Source: Reticulitermes lucifugus
Lineage: Eukaryota; Arthropoda; Insecta; Blattodea; Rhinotermitidae
Assembly (NCBI GenBank): GCA_026260175.1
Contig: JAKCWW010001169.1
Coordinates: 1 to 64,000 of the forward strand
DNA: 64,000 nucleotides
Reading direction: 5' to 3'
Under the pieces are notes generated by a model. The model ran no database searches, was not told where the DNA came from, and worked only from the letters and a program-made list of their open reading frames with translations. Below are positions 11,597-20,804 of the stretch, piece by piece. The number at the start of each line of letters is the position of its first letter. Position 1 is the stretch's first letter. The position numbers and the translations under genes are program-made.

Positions 11597-11738
11597 CCAC
11601 TGTGGTGAGCAGCATGTTGTCCAGGAGCAGTGCGATAGCAACGATGACCAGCACCAGTCGCCGCGACTCCCTGCATCGCTGCAGGTAGGCGGAGAACCGC
11701 GAGCCACCCACAGGGCCGCAGTCCTGCACCACCGTCAT
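11597..11738 (-). CDS. VMAT: Vesicular monoamine transporter, first coding exon (partial gene)
   Basis: Encodes the cytosolic N terminus and first membrane helix of a proton-coupled transporter that loads dopamine, serotonin, octopamine, tyramine or histamine into synaptic vesicles (SLC18, MFS fold). The exon gives 47 codons plus one base, starting MTVVQDCGPVGGS. Residues 26-47 hold RRLVLVIVAIALLLDNM followed by LLTTV. D40 lies where the family has its conserved TM1 aspartate (D33 in vertebrate VMAT2). LLTTV after DNM argues for VMAT rather than VAChT. The donor G|GTGAGT at 11597/11596 splits the next valine codon (phase 1). The acceptor TTCACTGTTGCAG|GTAGCATG puts the exon start at 11743, five bases before the ATG, so a 5' UTR exon must lie at higher coordinates. 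An in-frame upstream Met lies in the presumed intron and is not used. Coding is GC-rich, unlike all flanking DNA. The remaining exons are expected below position 1. Confidence 0.93.
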
Positions 11739-11760
11739 GCTACCTGCAACAGTGAAGCGC
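11739..11760 (-). promoter_or_regulatory. Splice acceptor and 5-nt UTR leader of the VMAT exon
   Basis: The minus strand reads CGCTTCACTGTTGCAG then GTAGC and ATG. A pyrimidine-biased tract with CAG directly before a very short leader indicates an intron in the 5' UTR. If the exon instead extended upstream without splicing, the frame would stay open to MLCYPLRF, so transcript data should decide. Confidence 0.6.
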
Positions 11761-11859
11761 AACGGGTAACAGAGCAAGTTAAGGTGTTATAAACGAGCAT
11801 CCGTACAGAGGAATGAAGATACATTGGCTTGTAATATCATTACATAAATATAAACACAG

Positions 11860-12040
11860 CTGATCTCGGTTATAACGTCATGAAGGGGACTGAATATTTT
11901 GTGTCGTTATAAACGAGTGTTGTTCTAACCGACGAGTATAATGTTATGGTTAACAGTGAGGAATTAACTGGTAGCACAGCGTTATATACGTTATGTCGCA
12001 TAAACCGAGGTCGTTATAACCGGGTTAAACTGTATTTAAT
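11860..12040. repeat. Repetitive GTTATAAC-containing stretch
   Basis: CTCGGTTATAACGTC, GTCGTTATAAACGAG, CGTTATATACG and GAGGTCGTTATAACCGGGTT repeat in both orientations within 150 bp. It looks like an old repeat of unknown family. No ORF of interest. Confidence 0.45.
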
Positions 12041-12074
12041 ATTTAAAAAGTTCGATCACTTTGTTCAAGTGGTG

Positions 12075-12265
12075 ACTGCAAATTCTCCTCTGTGTAGAGA
12101 ACTGGTGGAAGATACTGACTGGCGAAAATGAAAGTTCTTGGAGAAAAACTTGTCCTTGAATCACTCTGGCAACCATAAATTCTACATGGACTCCTTGGAA
12201 TTAAATTTGAGCCTCCGCGGTGACAGGCCGGCGAATAACTGCCTGATCTATGGCTCAGCAAGTTT
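12075..12265 (-). mobile_element. tRNA-derived SINE, family C, diverged copy
   Basis: The minus strand has GCAGTTATTCGCCGGCCTGTCACCGCGGAGGCTC, a damaged B box, GGAGTCCATGTAGAATTTATGG and then a GTTTTTCTCCAAGAACTTTC tail. This is the sequence of the family C copy at 31545-31724 with many substitutions. Conceptual frames of both copies share short peptide blocks (SPRR/RGGSNLIPR), which is a footprint of the SINE and not a protein. Confidence 0.75.
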
Positions 12266-12877
12266 CGATCTCACAAAAGCCAATTCAAACATCGGAAGCA
12301 ACATTTGCTTCGGCTCAGTTTCTGTTCAGGGAACTCCATTTCCAAGAAGGAAGTAAGTATATTCAATCAGTTACACCGCAGCGAACAGCAGAAAACCTAT
12401 CCGTGTCCTCTAAGGAGGGGAAACTTAACGCAATGATTTGGACCCTGAAGACGGAAGCAATATATTCCACCAAATTTTTGGTATCCGTCTATAAGACGTC
12501 TAGATATCACCTCCAGACAACCAAAACTTAAACCACTTGTTATTCAATTTGATATTTTTCTGACTACTTTAATTACTAAAATTATGATAAGCTTAGTATT
12601 GATTTCAAAAATCAGTCATTACAAATGTAGATTTCTTACTATATTTGTACTTAATTTACAATAAATAGACTTAGAAACGAAGTCACCGTATACAATATTG
12701 TACATACGCGTAACTGGATTCGAAGTTCCGAACTCTTAAAATCTAATGAACGAAAATTTTGAAAGGAAATTGTTCATAATTTGGGGACTTCCTATACGTC
12801 ATAAAGAAGTTTTTAGAAACAATGCATTGGTTCCAAAAGCGTCTGTAATATTTAATGTTTGTATTCTTTGTAATGCA

Positions 12878-12920
12878 CCTCCCTGAAGTGGCCACATGAG
12901 TGGCCGAAACATGTAGGAGG
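12878..12920 (+). ncRNA. Hammerhead-ribozyme-like motif, best copy
   Basis: Stem I CCTCC (12878-12882) pairs with GGAGG (12916-12920). Then CTGAAG plus T (12883-12889), a perfect stem II GGCCAC/ATGA loop/GTGGCC (12890-12905), GAAA (12906-12909), and a minimal stem III C-AT-G followed by TA (12910-12915). This is the layout of a type I hammerhead with tiny stem III, as reported for Penelope-like elements. Compared with sister motifs the A before the linker T is missing, so the catalytic core is CTGAAGT instead of CTGANGA. Self-cleavage is not established. Confidence 0.5.
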
Positions 12921-13039
12921 TATACAGTGTGTATAATATATTTTCATACACTTACGTGCATCTGTTGGTTTTGGTATCATAAGTAATTGCTCAGTACACG
13001 GTTATGGATCATTTAAAAAGTCTTCAGGGTTTTTATGCC

Positions 13040-13115
13040 GTTTCGACTGGTAAACACTGACGTTTCGAAGGCATTATGATCCTTCGAAACGTCGGTAAAT
13101 GTTTTCCAGTCAACA
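13040..13115. repeat. Inverted repeat (class 2 CGAAACGT element)
   Basis: GACTGGTAAACACTGACGTTTCGAAGG at 13045-13071 is the imperfect reverse complement of 13081-13111 (CCTTCGAAACGTCGG...TTTTCCAGTC), with a 9-bp loop. The right half matches the repeats at 3640 and 58700, so this may be two half-copies joined head to head. Confidence 0.7.
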
Positions 13116-14995
13116 AGCCGCATTATCCCACACTTTGATCTTTATTGATTACATATTTCATTATATCATATTTATACTACTCGGCCGAACCTCTTCGCGT
13201 GTTTTTGACTCGACGTGATGAAAAGGGCATCCACACTTTTTGGTGTTTGCTTTGAATTTTGACCTCATTCTACCATCTGCCATACTGAAGTATTAGCAAC
13301 GAAAATCCAGACATGGGTCTACTGTGTTCACCATATCTGCCTGTCGGCGTGAAACAGCTCGAGATCTTCTACCGCATTTGTATTAAACTCGATATTGGGA
13401 AGTTTTACTAAAATACGTATGTTGATAGATAGCAAGTTTTGTTAAAATCGGACAAAGATAATGGACATCTTAAAAGAAAGCTTCTGTGCGTTTCTGCAGG
13501 CGCCTAAAGCGCAGCTCATTAAATATTTATCAGGATAAAAATAATTGGAATAAAAGTTCCAGATAAAAATTAAGCACATATTTTATTAACATGCCGTTTT
13601 CCGTAAGACTACAGGCTTCCAAGTAAGTTATCAAAGGTTACAAAAGAAATGTACAGGAAATAAAAAAGCAAATATGGTAAACCTCTTACGCTATGCGTTC
13701 GTTTCCTAACTTGTTTCGTTCAACAGGGCAGTGTATAAATAAAAAAATAATCTGGAACGGGAGGAAAATTGACGACGTATCTTTAGAAAAGTTTATGTCA
13801 GCGTCCTTATTTCTTACTTCAATTAAGAACAACATTTAATTACCGAAACGGTCCAGCAGCAGAGATAGAGTCACTTAAAAGGCAATTTAGTTCTCATCCC
13901 CTTATAATTATAAACCTACTAACTTCTATCAGGACCATAAAATTCATCAACGAAAAAATGAGAAAGTACCGAAGTTATCACTTAATGTAAACCATTCATT
14001 ACAGCAGCGAGCTAGTTCCGAGTTAGCTTCGTTCTCATGTTCTCTTTGTGGCGTACCAAGAAAACACGCTGATTGGAAGGGCAGTTTGGCTACATTAATT
14101 GCATGCCACTGAGTTAGTTGTAAGATGAAAGGATTACACGTACCTAAAGACCAAAACCCATGGGGATGAAGCCTCTCTGTGAAAGATAGAACGGACATAG
14201 ATGCTAAAATCAAGGAGAACTTCGCCTGAAATTTGTTCTGGAAAAGACTGACATGGAAGAATATATCTTACATATATCCGTAATTTTGTTTGTGGAAACC
14301 AGTAGTGCACACTAACAGATCCACGTGAACACGCGTAGGGCCTGATTCCTGAAAAGGGACACGTTTTGAATGGCAAAAGGAAAACCAACATAAATAAAAA
14401 GCGAAAGTACCGGTTCTTCTCCCGAAATACACGTAGCTCACGTTTCTCGTTAATATGTTCAGTACCTAATATGCAAAGAACTTTAATACTCGAAGTAAGA
14501 AACTAAAATTTACCCGTGTAATTAAAAGTAGATTAAGACTACGTATCTGAATCGCATCCAAACACTGTACTACGATACTGGCACATCGCTTTAACATCTT
14601 TAGATACCGTACGTACTGACAAGAGTATGAAGCAAATTACGTCACATCTGTGGATCTTATTTGCAGGGTAACAAGAGAGTAAGAACAGAAGAGTTATATT
14701 TTGTATATGAAAATTAGGTGGAATAACACATCGAATAAAAAGGCAAATAAAACGAAGATAAAAACATAAAAAAGAAAGAACAGACTAATGGAACATACCT
14801 AGACAAAACACGAAAAAAACTAATGAAAACGCAAAGTGAAACTGAAAAAGTAACGCAGTCTAAAGGATGATAAAGATAAGTGGATAACTGAGTGAGTCTT
14901 ACCCTATTAATGGTGCCTTCCCAATTGCCTGACGCGAGAGAGAAGTAAAAATATGACCGTAAATTTTCAGTATATTTAAACATTTTGAGAGACTG
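13116..14995. other. Unassigned AT-rich DNA
   Basis: No exon or tandem repeat recognised. The 13300-13480 block (GTTTTACTAAAATACG..., GTTAAAATCGGACAAAGATAA) resembles dispersed sequence at 36540-36640 and 61250-61320 and is probably an old interspersed repeat. Confidence 0.45.
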
Positions 14996-15075
14996 AGAAA
15001 AACCACGAAAACCCTCAGGTTGTCAAGTATTCTAGTTGATATTTTTGCTACAGACCTCCCACATAGGAAAGTTCA
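14990..15075 (-). mobile_element. Short family E SINE remnant
   Basis: GACTGAGAAAAACCACGAAAACCCTCAGG (plus strand) followed by a diverged TACAGACCTCCCACA matches the 3' part of family E copies at 8200 and 17870 in the minus orientation. Confidence 0.45.
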
Positions 15076-15234
15076 CTGAGGAGCTACTTTTTATATATAT
15101 TTTAAAGATGCTGTCACTAACTCGGAATACAGAGCGCTGAATGGTGGGGTCATTAGAAATTATGTTAGTAATAACAAAAAACAAGCTAAATGCTGTACTG
15201 AATAGTGTTATGCTTAAATTTTAGCGGCTTTATT

Positions 15235-15300
15235 GGCAATGAGGTGCACTCTGAACACGGAAAATGTGTATTGCCGAAACACGTAGGATGCAATTAATTT
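15235..15300 (+). other. Degenerate hammerhead-like motif
   Basis: CTCTGAACACGG, a spacer, TTGCC then GAAACACGTAGGATGC. The GAAAC-NN-GTA-GGA.GC half is well kept, while the CTGANGA half and stem II are damaged. Related to 12878-12920. Confidence 0.4.
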
Positions 15301-15850
15301 TAATTAAAATTGAACTGAATTGTCAAGTAAATGCTGTATTCGATGGCTTTATAATTTTTGACATGTTACATCATCATATTATGTGACAAGTTGAGGAATA
15401 TCGATATAGAAGTTTGCTTGAAATAGAAGAAATCATGACAGAAAGATGTGAAATTTAAGATTGGAAGAAAGGAAACCAATAATACGAAACGCAATCCGCA
15501 CGTCTGATATCAAAGTTTAAAGTTTTCTTTTTAATTTTCTTTTTGTCTGAGTATAAAAGCAGAAATCTAGAAGAGGTTCTAGTACAAAACACTTCTTTCC
15601 TTCTGTCGGTCCCACATTCATTATGAATAACTGTAAGGAGTTTTAATTTAATTGATGTTCAATGAAGCAAGAAATGGTCTGTATAAACTAAGACTACAAA
15701 TTCAGAAGCACGCATGCTTTTTGGCGATTAACAAAGGTTGTGAAACTTTCAATTACACTTTCATCTGGAAAGTAACCCGCAGGAAATACCTGCACAAAGA
15801 CGGTGCCTAATATTCACTTCAGTTCAACAAGTTGATCCACACAGTAAATT
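15300..15850. other. Unassigned AT-rich DNA
   Basis: No coding exon or recognised repeat. Confidence 0.45.
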
Positions 15851-15854
15851 CCTT

Positions 15855-16325
15855 CCTTTTGAAGGCAACAAAATTAATCTTTTGTGACGGCAGTTTGTTT
15901 TGCAGAAAACACTCACATTTTTGTGATAGCAGTTTCTTCCACAAATACCCATCTTTTTGTGACGATCTGTGTTCTGCAGACAAAGTTCACCTTTCTTTTG
16001 ACGGCATTTTTATGCAGAGAAACATCATTGTTTCAAAGATAGTTTGTTCTCCAGAAAACAATCCTTTAGTGACGGCATTCATAATGCCCATCATATTGTG
16101 ACGGCAGTTTTTTTTGCGTACAAAGCCCACATTTGCTGTAACGACAATTTTTTAAGACAAACCCAACGTTGAAAAGGCTGTTTGTTCTGGAGACAGCACG
16201 AATATTTTTGTGACGGCGTTTGTTCTGCAGAAAAACTAATCATCTTTAAAGGTTTTGTTCTTTGTTGTGACAGCCGTTGGTTCTACAGACAACACCTGAT
16301 GACAGTCTGTTCTGCAGCCAACAAC
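15855..16325 (+). repeat. Degenerate ~38-bp minisatellite
   Basis: The unit consists of TTTTGTGACGGCAG, TTTGTTCTGCAGA and a CAA.CCCAC spacer. TGACGG or its variants occur near 15885, 15924, 15959, 15999, 16070, 16099 and 16139 and on to about 16300, mostly 35-40 bp apart. Because the unit is not a multiple of three and is mutated, the 89-codon plus frame at 15832-16101 is a by-product, not a gene. Confidence 0.75.
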
Positions 16326-16329
16326 GACA

Positions 16330-17080
16330 GTGGCTGACATTACCAACTCCTCTTCTCTCCGTCTTCCTCACTCTTTCTTTTACCTTTATCCTCATATAAA
16401 ACGTTTCGACGCAGAAGAATTGAATTCCTTAAGCCTACCCTTTATGCGATGTTGAATCTCCTGCTTTAGAGATAGGGACATGTGGACCGTTTCCCATTTC
16501 TTTGATGCAGTTTGTTAAGACAAATCCTGTTGGCGAGCAATAGAGTCAATTAGCCAAGACATCTATTTGGAGAATCCATAATCAACTGAAGAACGGACTA
16601 AGGAAAAGTCACAGAAAAGTTCCTACCCTACTTTCCTTTCTTAAGGACAGAGAGTAGCCTCATGAGTTCACAGTATGTCTGTGCATGTCCCCCCCCCCTT
16701 TATATTTTAAAAAATTTCACTCACTAATTTGCACGAAACTATGTATTAACTTTATGTTACTGGGCAATACTTTCACGTCGTATTTTTAATTTCCTGTAAT
16801 TAGTTACAAAAATAAGGCTATTGAGCAAAACATAATATGGCAGGGGCATTAGCGACTATAATATCAGCGTGTTGAAACAGTGTAATAATAGATGTCAGAG
16901 AAACTAAGCAAAATTTTTAAAGGTATTTTTTGAAAACTGTAAAAAACACAATAGTTTGGTTACGCGAAAATTCTCCTAGTCTTCCGTTTTGATTACAATT
17001 ATTGATCAAATCTTGAAGACAGGAATGTTCAATTTATTAAGGAAATAGGTTCTAAGGATACCTACCAACTAACTAACTAC
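16330..17080. other. Unassigned AT-rich DNA
   Basis: A poly-C run lies at about 16690-16699. Nothing else recognised. Confidence 0.45.
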
Positions 17081-17084
17081 ATGG

Positions 17085-17269
<185 letters not shown>

Positions 17270-17674
17270 TAACTTAGACAGTGTATGTATTTCAGTAATA
17301 ACTTGTTCATAAAAAAATAAAAATAACTAGAAGATAGATCTGTGGAAACAGAAAGCTAAGAGACGGGAAAGTAGACTATGGGTTCTGTTCGAAACTGACT
17401 GTCCTACTATGTACACTCCAGAAATATACAGATGCAGAAATATAGGCTGTTATTCCCTTGCATCTCACTAGAATAATCTGACAATAAATTTATGTAGTTA
17501 ATATAGCTATTGCAGAAGCAGCAAACACAAGCCAATGGCAAAGTAGAGGAGGGTAAGAAATTAACAGGGACAACGGGATGACGATAAGAAAAGAGGAAGA
17601 GGAATAAAAACAGCATACAGGAGTGCACAACAGAATAAAACCAGAAGACAAAAAATAAAAAAATAAGTAGCTCA

Positions 17675-17745
17675 AATTTATTTATGGATTTATTTATTTA
17701 CAGTTATTCATTCATTCACTCACTCATACATTCATTCACTATTCT
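17675..17745. repeat. ATTT/ATTC simple repeat
   Basis: ATTTATTTATGGATTTATTTATTT followed by TTCATTCATTCACTCACTC. Simple sequence only. Confidence 0.75.
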
Positions 17746-17861
17746 TTTGTTTATCGACTCTGTCAACGTCGAGATGTAAAAAAACTGCGAAAAAAATTAG
17801 AAAAGGACGTGGATGGCAGCGGACGTAGTCAAATGTCAGTTAATATCCCCAATTGTTTTGT

Positions 17862-17985
17862 ATAAACTGTAAAAAATCACGAAAGCTTCTGTCAAGGTAA
17901 TAGTCCCAACAGAGATTCGAGCCAGGCACCTCCCGAGTACAGACAGAAGCGCCTCTCTTGAGCCAACTCGCTCGTTGTAAGAAAT
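17862..17985 (-). mobile_element. tRNA-derived SINE, family E
   Basis: On the minus strand: GAGCGAGTTGGCTCAAGAGAGGCGCTTCTG (A-box TTGGCTCAAGAG), CTGTACTCGGGAGGTGCC, GGCTCGAATCTCTG (B box), GACTATTACCTTGACAGAAGC and TTTCGTGATTTTTTACAG. This is the clearest copy of the family because both promoter-like boxes survive. Confidence 0.75.
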
Positions 17986-17989
17986 TAAG

Positions 17990-18780
17990 AAATGCAGGAA
18001 CGAGGACATAAATGGGTTTGCGCTCTACATAGAATGATGGCGTGAAATGAATTCATGCAGTTCAGGATAGGGCCCAGTGGTGGGTTGCTGGGAACACGGC
18101 AATAAGCTATCGAGCTAAGCAAAAGCAGGGAAAAGCTGAAGCTGAAAAATCAACAGTTTCAGCAGGACTCAGCTGCATGAAGTGACAGAAAAAATACAGA
18201 ATGTTAAAGAAAATGAATTAAAAAGAGACCGAAATAGCCGAAATAGCCAAGTATGATCAAGCGGTAGTATATACTGTAATAAAGAAGCTAATGCTGAGTT
18301 GATATCACGTAACATTTTATGTCGTCCCTTAGTTCCTTCTCACACGCATATAAAACGTCCACTGTTCCTCTCAAACAGGCGGACTGATCCAATCAATCCG
18401 GGCGGAACATTGAAATAAATTCACCCAAGAGACAAACCAACTCGGGACAGTGCACGATTTGCCTTATTCTTCCTTCCGATACACATATGTAAAGGCGCAC
18501 GCACACACACACATACATGCACAAACGCAGTCCGACGAGACTCAGAAACCTAATACTTCGATACTAGCAACCGTAAAATGCTTACTGCTGTTCACAGGAG
18601 AGAAAGTTGGAGAAAACTGCAGATTGAGGGGCTTCATAATTTTTTACTCTTCGCCATATATTATTAGGATGATCAAATGGAAAAGTACCACATCAGCAAG
18701 CGTCTGACATCCGTGACAGACATAAGAAATGCATACAAAATTGCGAAAGAAAGCCTGAAGAGAAGAGAAGAGAATGGTTG
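17990..18780. other. Unassigned DNA with short CA repeat
   Basis: A (CA)n run lies at about 18500-18513. No exon recognised. Confidence 0.45.
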
Positions 18781-18784
18781 TAAG

Positions 18785-18842
18785 ATATAGCAGTACAGAA
18801 TAGTGACAATATATATATTGTCACTATTCTGTACTGCTATAT
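18785..18842. repeat. Perfect 58-bp palindrome
   Basis: ATATAGCAGTACAGAATAG at the left and its exact reverse complement on the right meet at a TATA centre (18813/18814) with no spacer and no mismatch across 29-bp arms. Confidence 0.95.
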
Positions 18843-18930
18843 ATATACTATATATACTATATACTATATATATATACTATATATATATATACTATATATA
18901 TACTATATATATGTACTATATATATATAGG
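18843..18930. repeat. TA/ACTATATA microsatellite
   Basis: Repeats of ATATATACTATAT directly continue the palindrome arm. They may represent slippage products of the same sequence. Confidence 0.9.
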
Positions 18931-19034
18931 AGTAGAGGGGAGGATAATAATTTAGTTAATCTTGATTATGTTAGAAGTTGTAAGAGGATACATACGAAAC
19001 TTCTGCTCCATAATTTGCCTTAAGGCCCCGAGGA

Positions 19035-19140
19035 AAAAGCAACAAGGAACCTCAGTCAGAATAGTAATCTACAGGCCAGGATTTGAAACCGGGATTTCCG
19101 GAATATGAAGCAGGAATGCTAACCCCCTTTTTTTTACCTA
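19035..19140 (-). mobile_element. Family E SINE remnant
   Basis: On the minus strand: GTTAGCATTCCTGCTTCATATTCCGG, CCGGTTTCAAATCCTGG (B-box-like), TACTATTCTGACTGAGGTTCC, then CCTCGGGGCCTTAAGGCAAATT. Same order as the other family E copies. Ends by a T-run that probably marks truncation. Confidence 0.6.
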
Positions 19141-19479
19141 CGCGACCGCGACGGTCGGTGGAAGCACTGAAGTTTCGACACTAGAGCGAAATGAGGTTGA
19201 GGAAGTAATCAGCTTAGGTTGCGAGTCGAGCAACCAAGTTAGCTATAATATTGTACTGCTGCTTTGTTTATACGAATTTAACCAACTCCGCTGCTCTGTT
19301 TATCTAGCTTCAAGTCTCACCACACACTCGGAATTAATTAAAACCTTTCCCTTTGAGACGTTTCAGAAGCCCACGTCACTTGTCGGCTCCTTTGACTTTG
19401 GTTCTCACAATATAAGTTCTGAATCCTATGTGATTCATTTTGCCGGTAATTTTACTGTTAGCTTAATCACAGTATCTCA

Positions 19480-20800
19480 CTCGGTAAGATAGCTTTATAT
19501 GTCGGCGTAACACCGGTCAGTTAACGTTATAGTTCAGCGCATTCGCTTTATCTCAAGCGGTAAGACAGCTCTATGGTTCAGCGTAATAGCGGTCAGATAG
19601 CTTTATGGTTCAGCGTAATAGCGGTCAGATAGCTTTATGGTTCAGCGTAACAGCGGGCAGATAGACATATGGTTTAGCATATTTGCTTTATCTCAAATGG
19701 TAAGCCAGCTTTAAGGTTCAGCGCATGAGCGGTCAGATAACGTTATGGTTCAAATTATTCGCTTTATCTCAAGCGTTAAGACAGCTTTATGGTTCAGCGT
19801 ATTCCCTTTATCTCAAGCGGTAAGGTAGCTTTATGGTTCAGCGTAACAGCGGTCAGATAGACATATGGTTTAGCATATTTGCTTTATCTCAAATGGTAAG
19901 CCAGCTTTAAGGTTCAGCGTAAGAGCGGTCAGATAACGTTGTGGTTCAAATTATTTGCTTTATCTCAAGCGGTAAGGTAGCTTTATGGTTCAGCGTAACA
20001 GCTGTCAGATAGACATATGGTTTAGCATATTCGCTTTATCTCAAGCGGTAAGGAAGCTTTATGGTTCAGCGTAACAGCTGTCAGATAGACATATGGTTTA
20101 GCATATTCGCTTTATCTCAAGCGGTAAGGTAGCTTTATGGTTCAGCGTAACAGCGGTCAGATAGACATATGGTTTAGCATTTTTACTTTATCTCAAGTGG
20201 TAAGACAGCTTTATGATTCAGCATATTCGCTTTATCTCACGCTGTAAGACCGCTTTATAGTTCAGCGTAAGAGCGGTCAGATAACGTTATGGTTCAGGTT
20301 ATTCACTTTATCTCGGGCGTTAAGATAGCTTTATGGGTCAGCGTAACAGCGGTCAGATAGCTTTATGGATCAGCGTATTCCCTTTATATCAAGGGGTAAG
20401 ATAACTTTACGGTTCAGCATATTTGTTTTATCTCAAGCGGCAAGACAGCTCTATAGTTCAGCGTAACAGCGATAAGATAGCTTTATGGTTCAGCGTAACA
20501 GTGGTTATATAGCTTTATGTTTCAGTATATTCGCTTTATCTCATGCAGTAAGATAGCTTAAAATTTCAAAGTAATCAAGTTACATTACAGGATTAAGGCA
20601 GGTTTATATTTCAGGCCAATCTCAGTTTCACAATCGGCAAGAGAATGTTACATTTCGGTACAAAGAAGTTAACTTATATGACAGCGATAACATAGCTTTA
20701 CAGTTTAGCGTAATCGCTTTATCTCACGCGGTAAGACAGCTTGATAGGTCAGCCGAAGCATGGATATCTCGAGCAGTAAGACAGTTCTGTAGCTGAACGT
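19480..20800 (+). repeat. 1.3-kb complex tandem array with higher-order structure
   Basis: Built from two related monomers: one with CTTTATCTCAAGCGGTAAG.CAGC and one with AGCGGTCAGATAG, both followed by TTTATGGTTCAGCGTA. Composite units recur: the variant AAATGGTAAGCCAGCTTTAAGG occurs near 19695 and 19891, about 196 bp apart, with the same neighbours. The array decays on the right after about 20540. No ORF runs through it. Confidence 0.92.
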
Positions 20801-20804
20801 AAGC

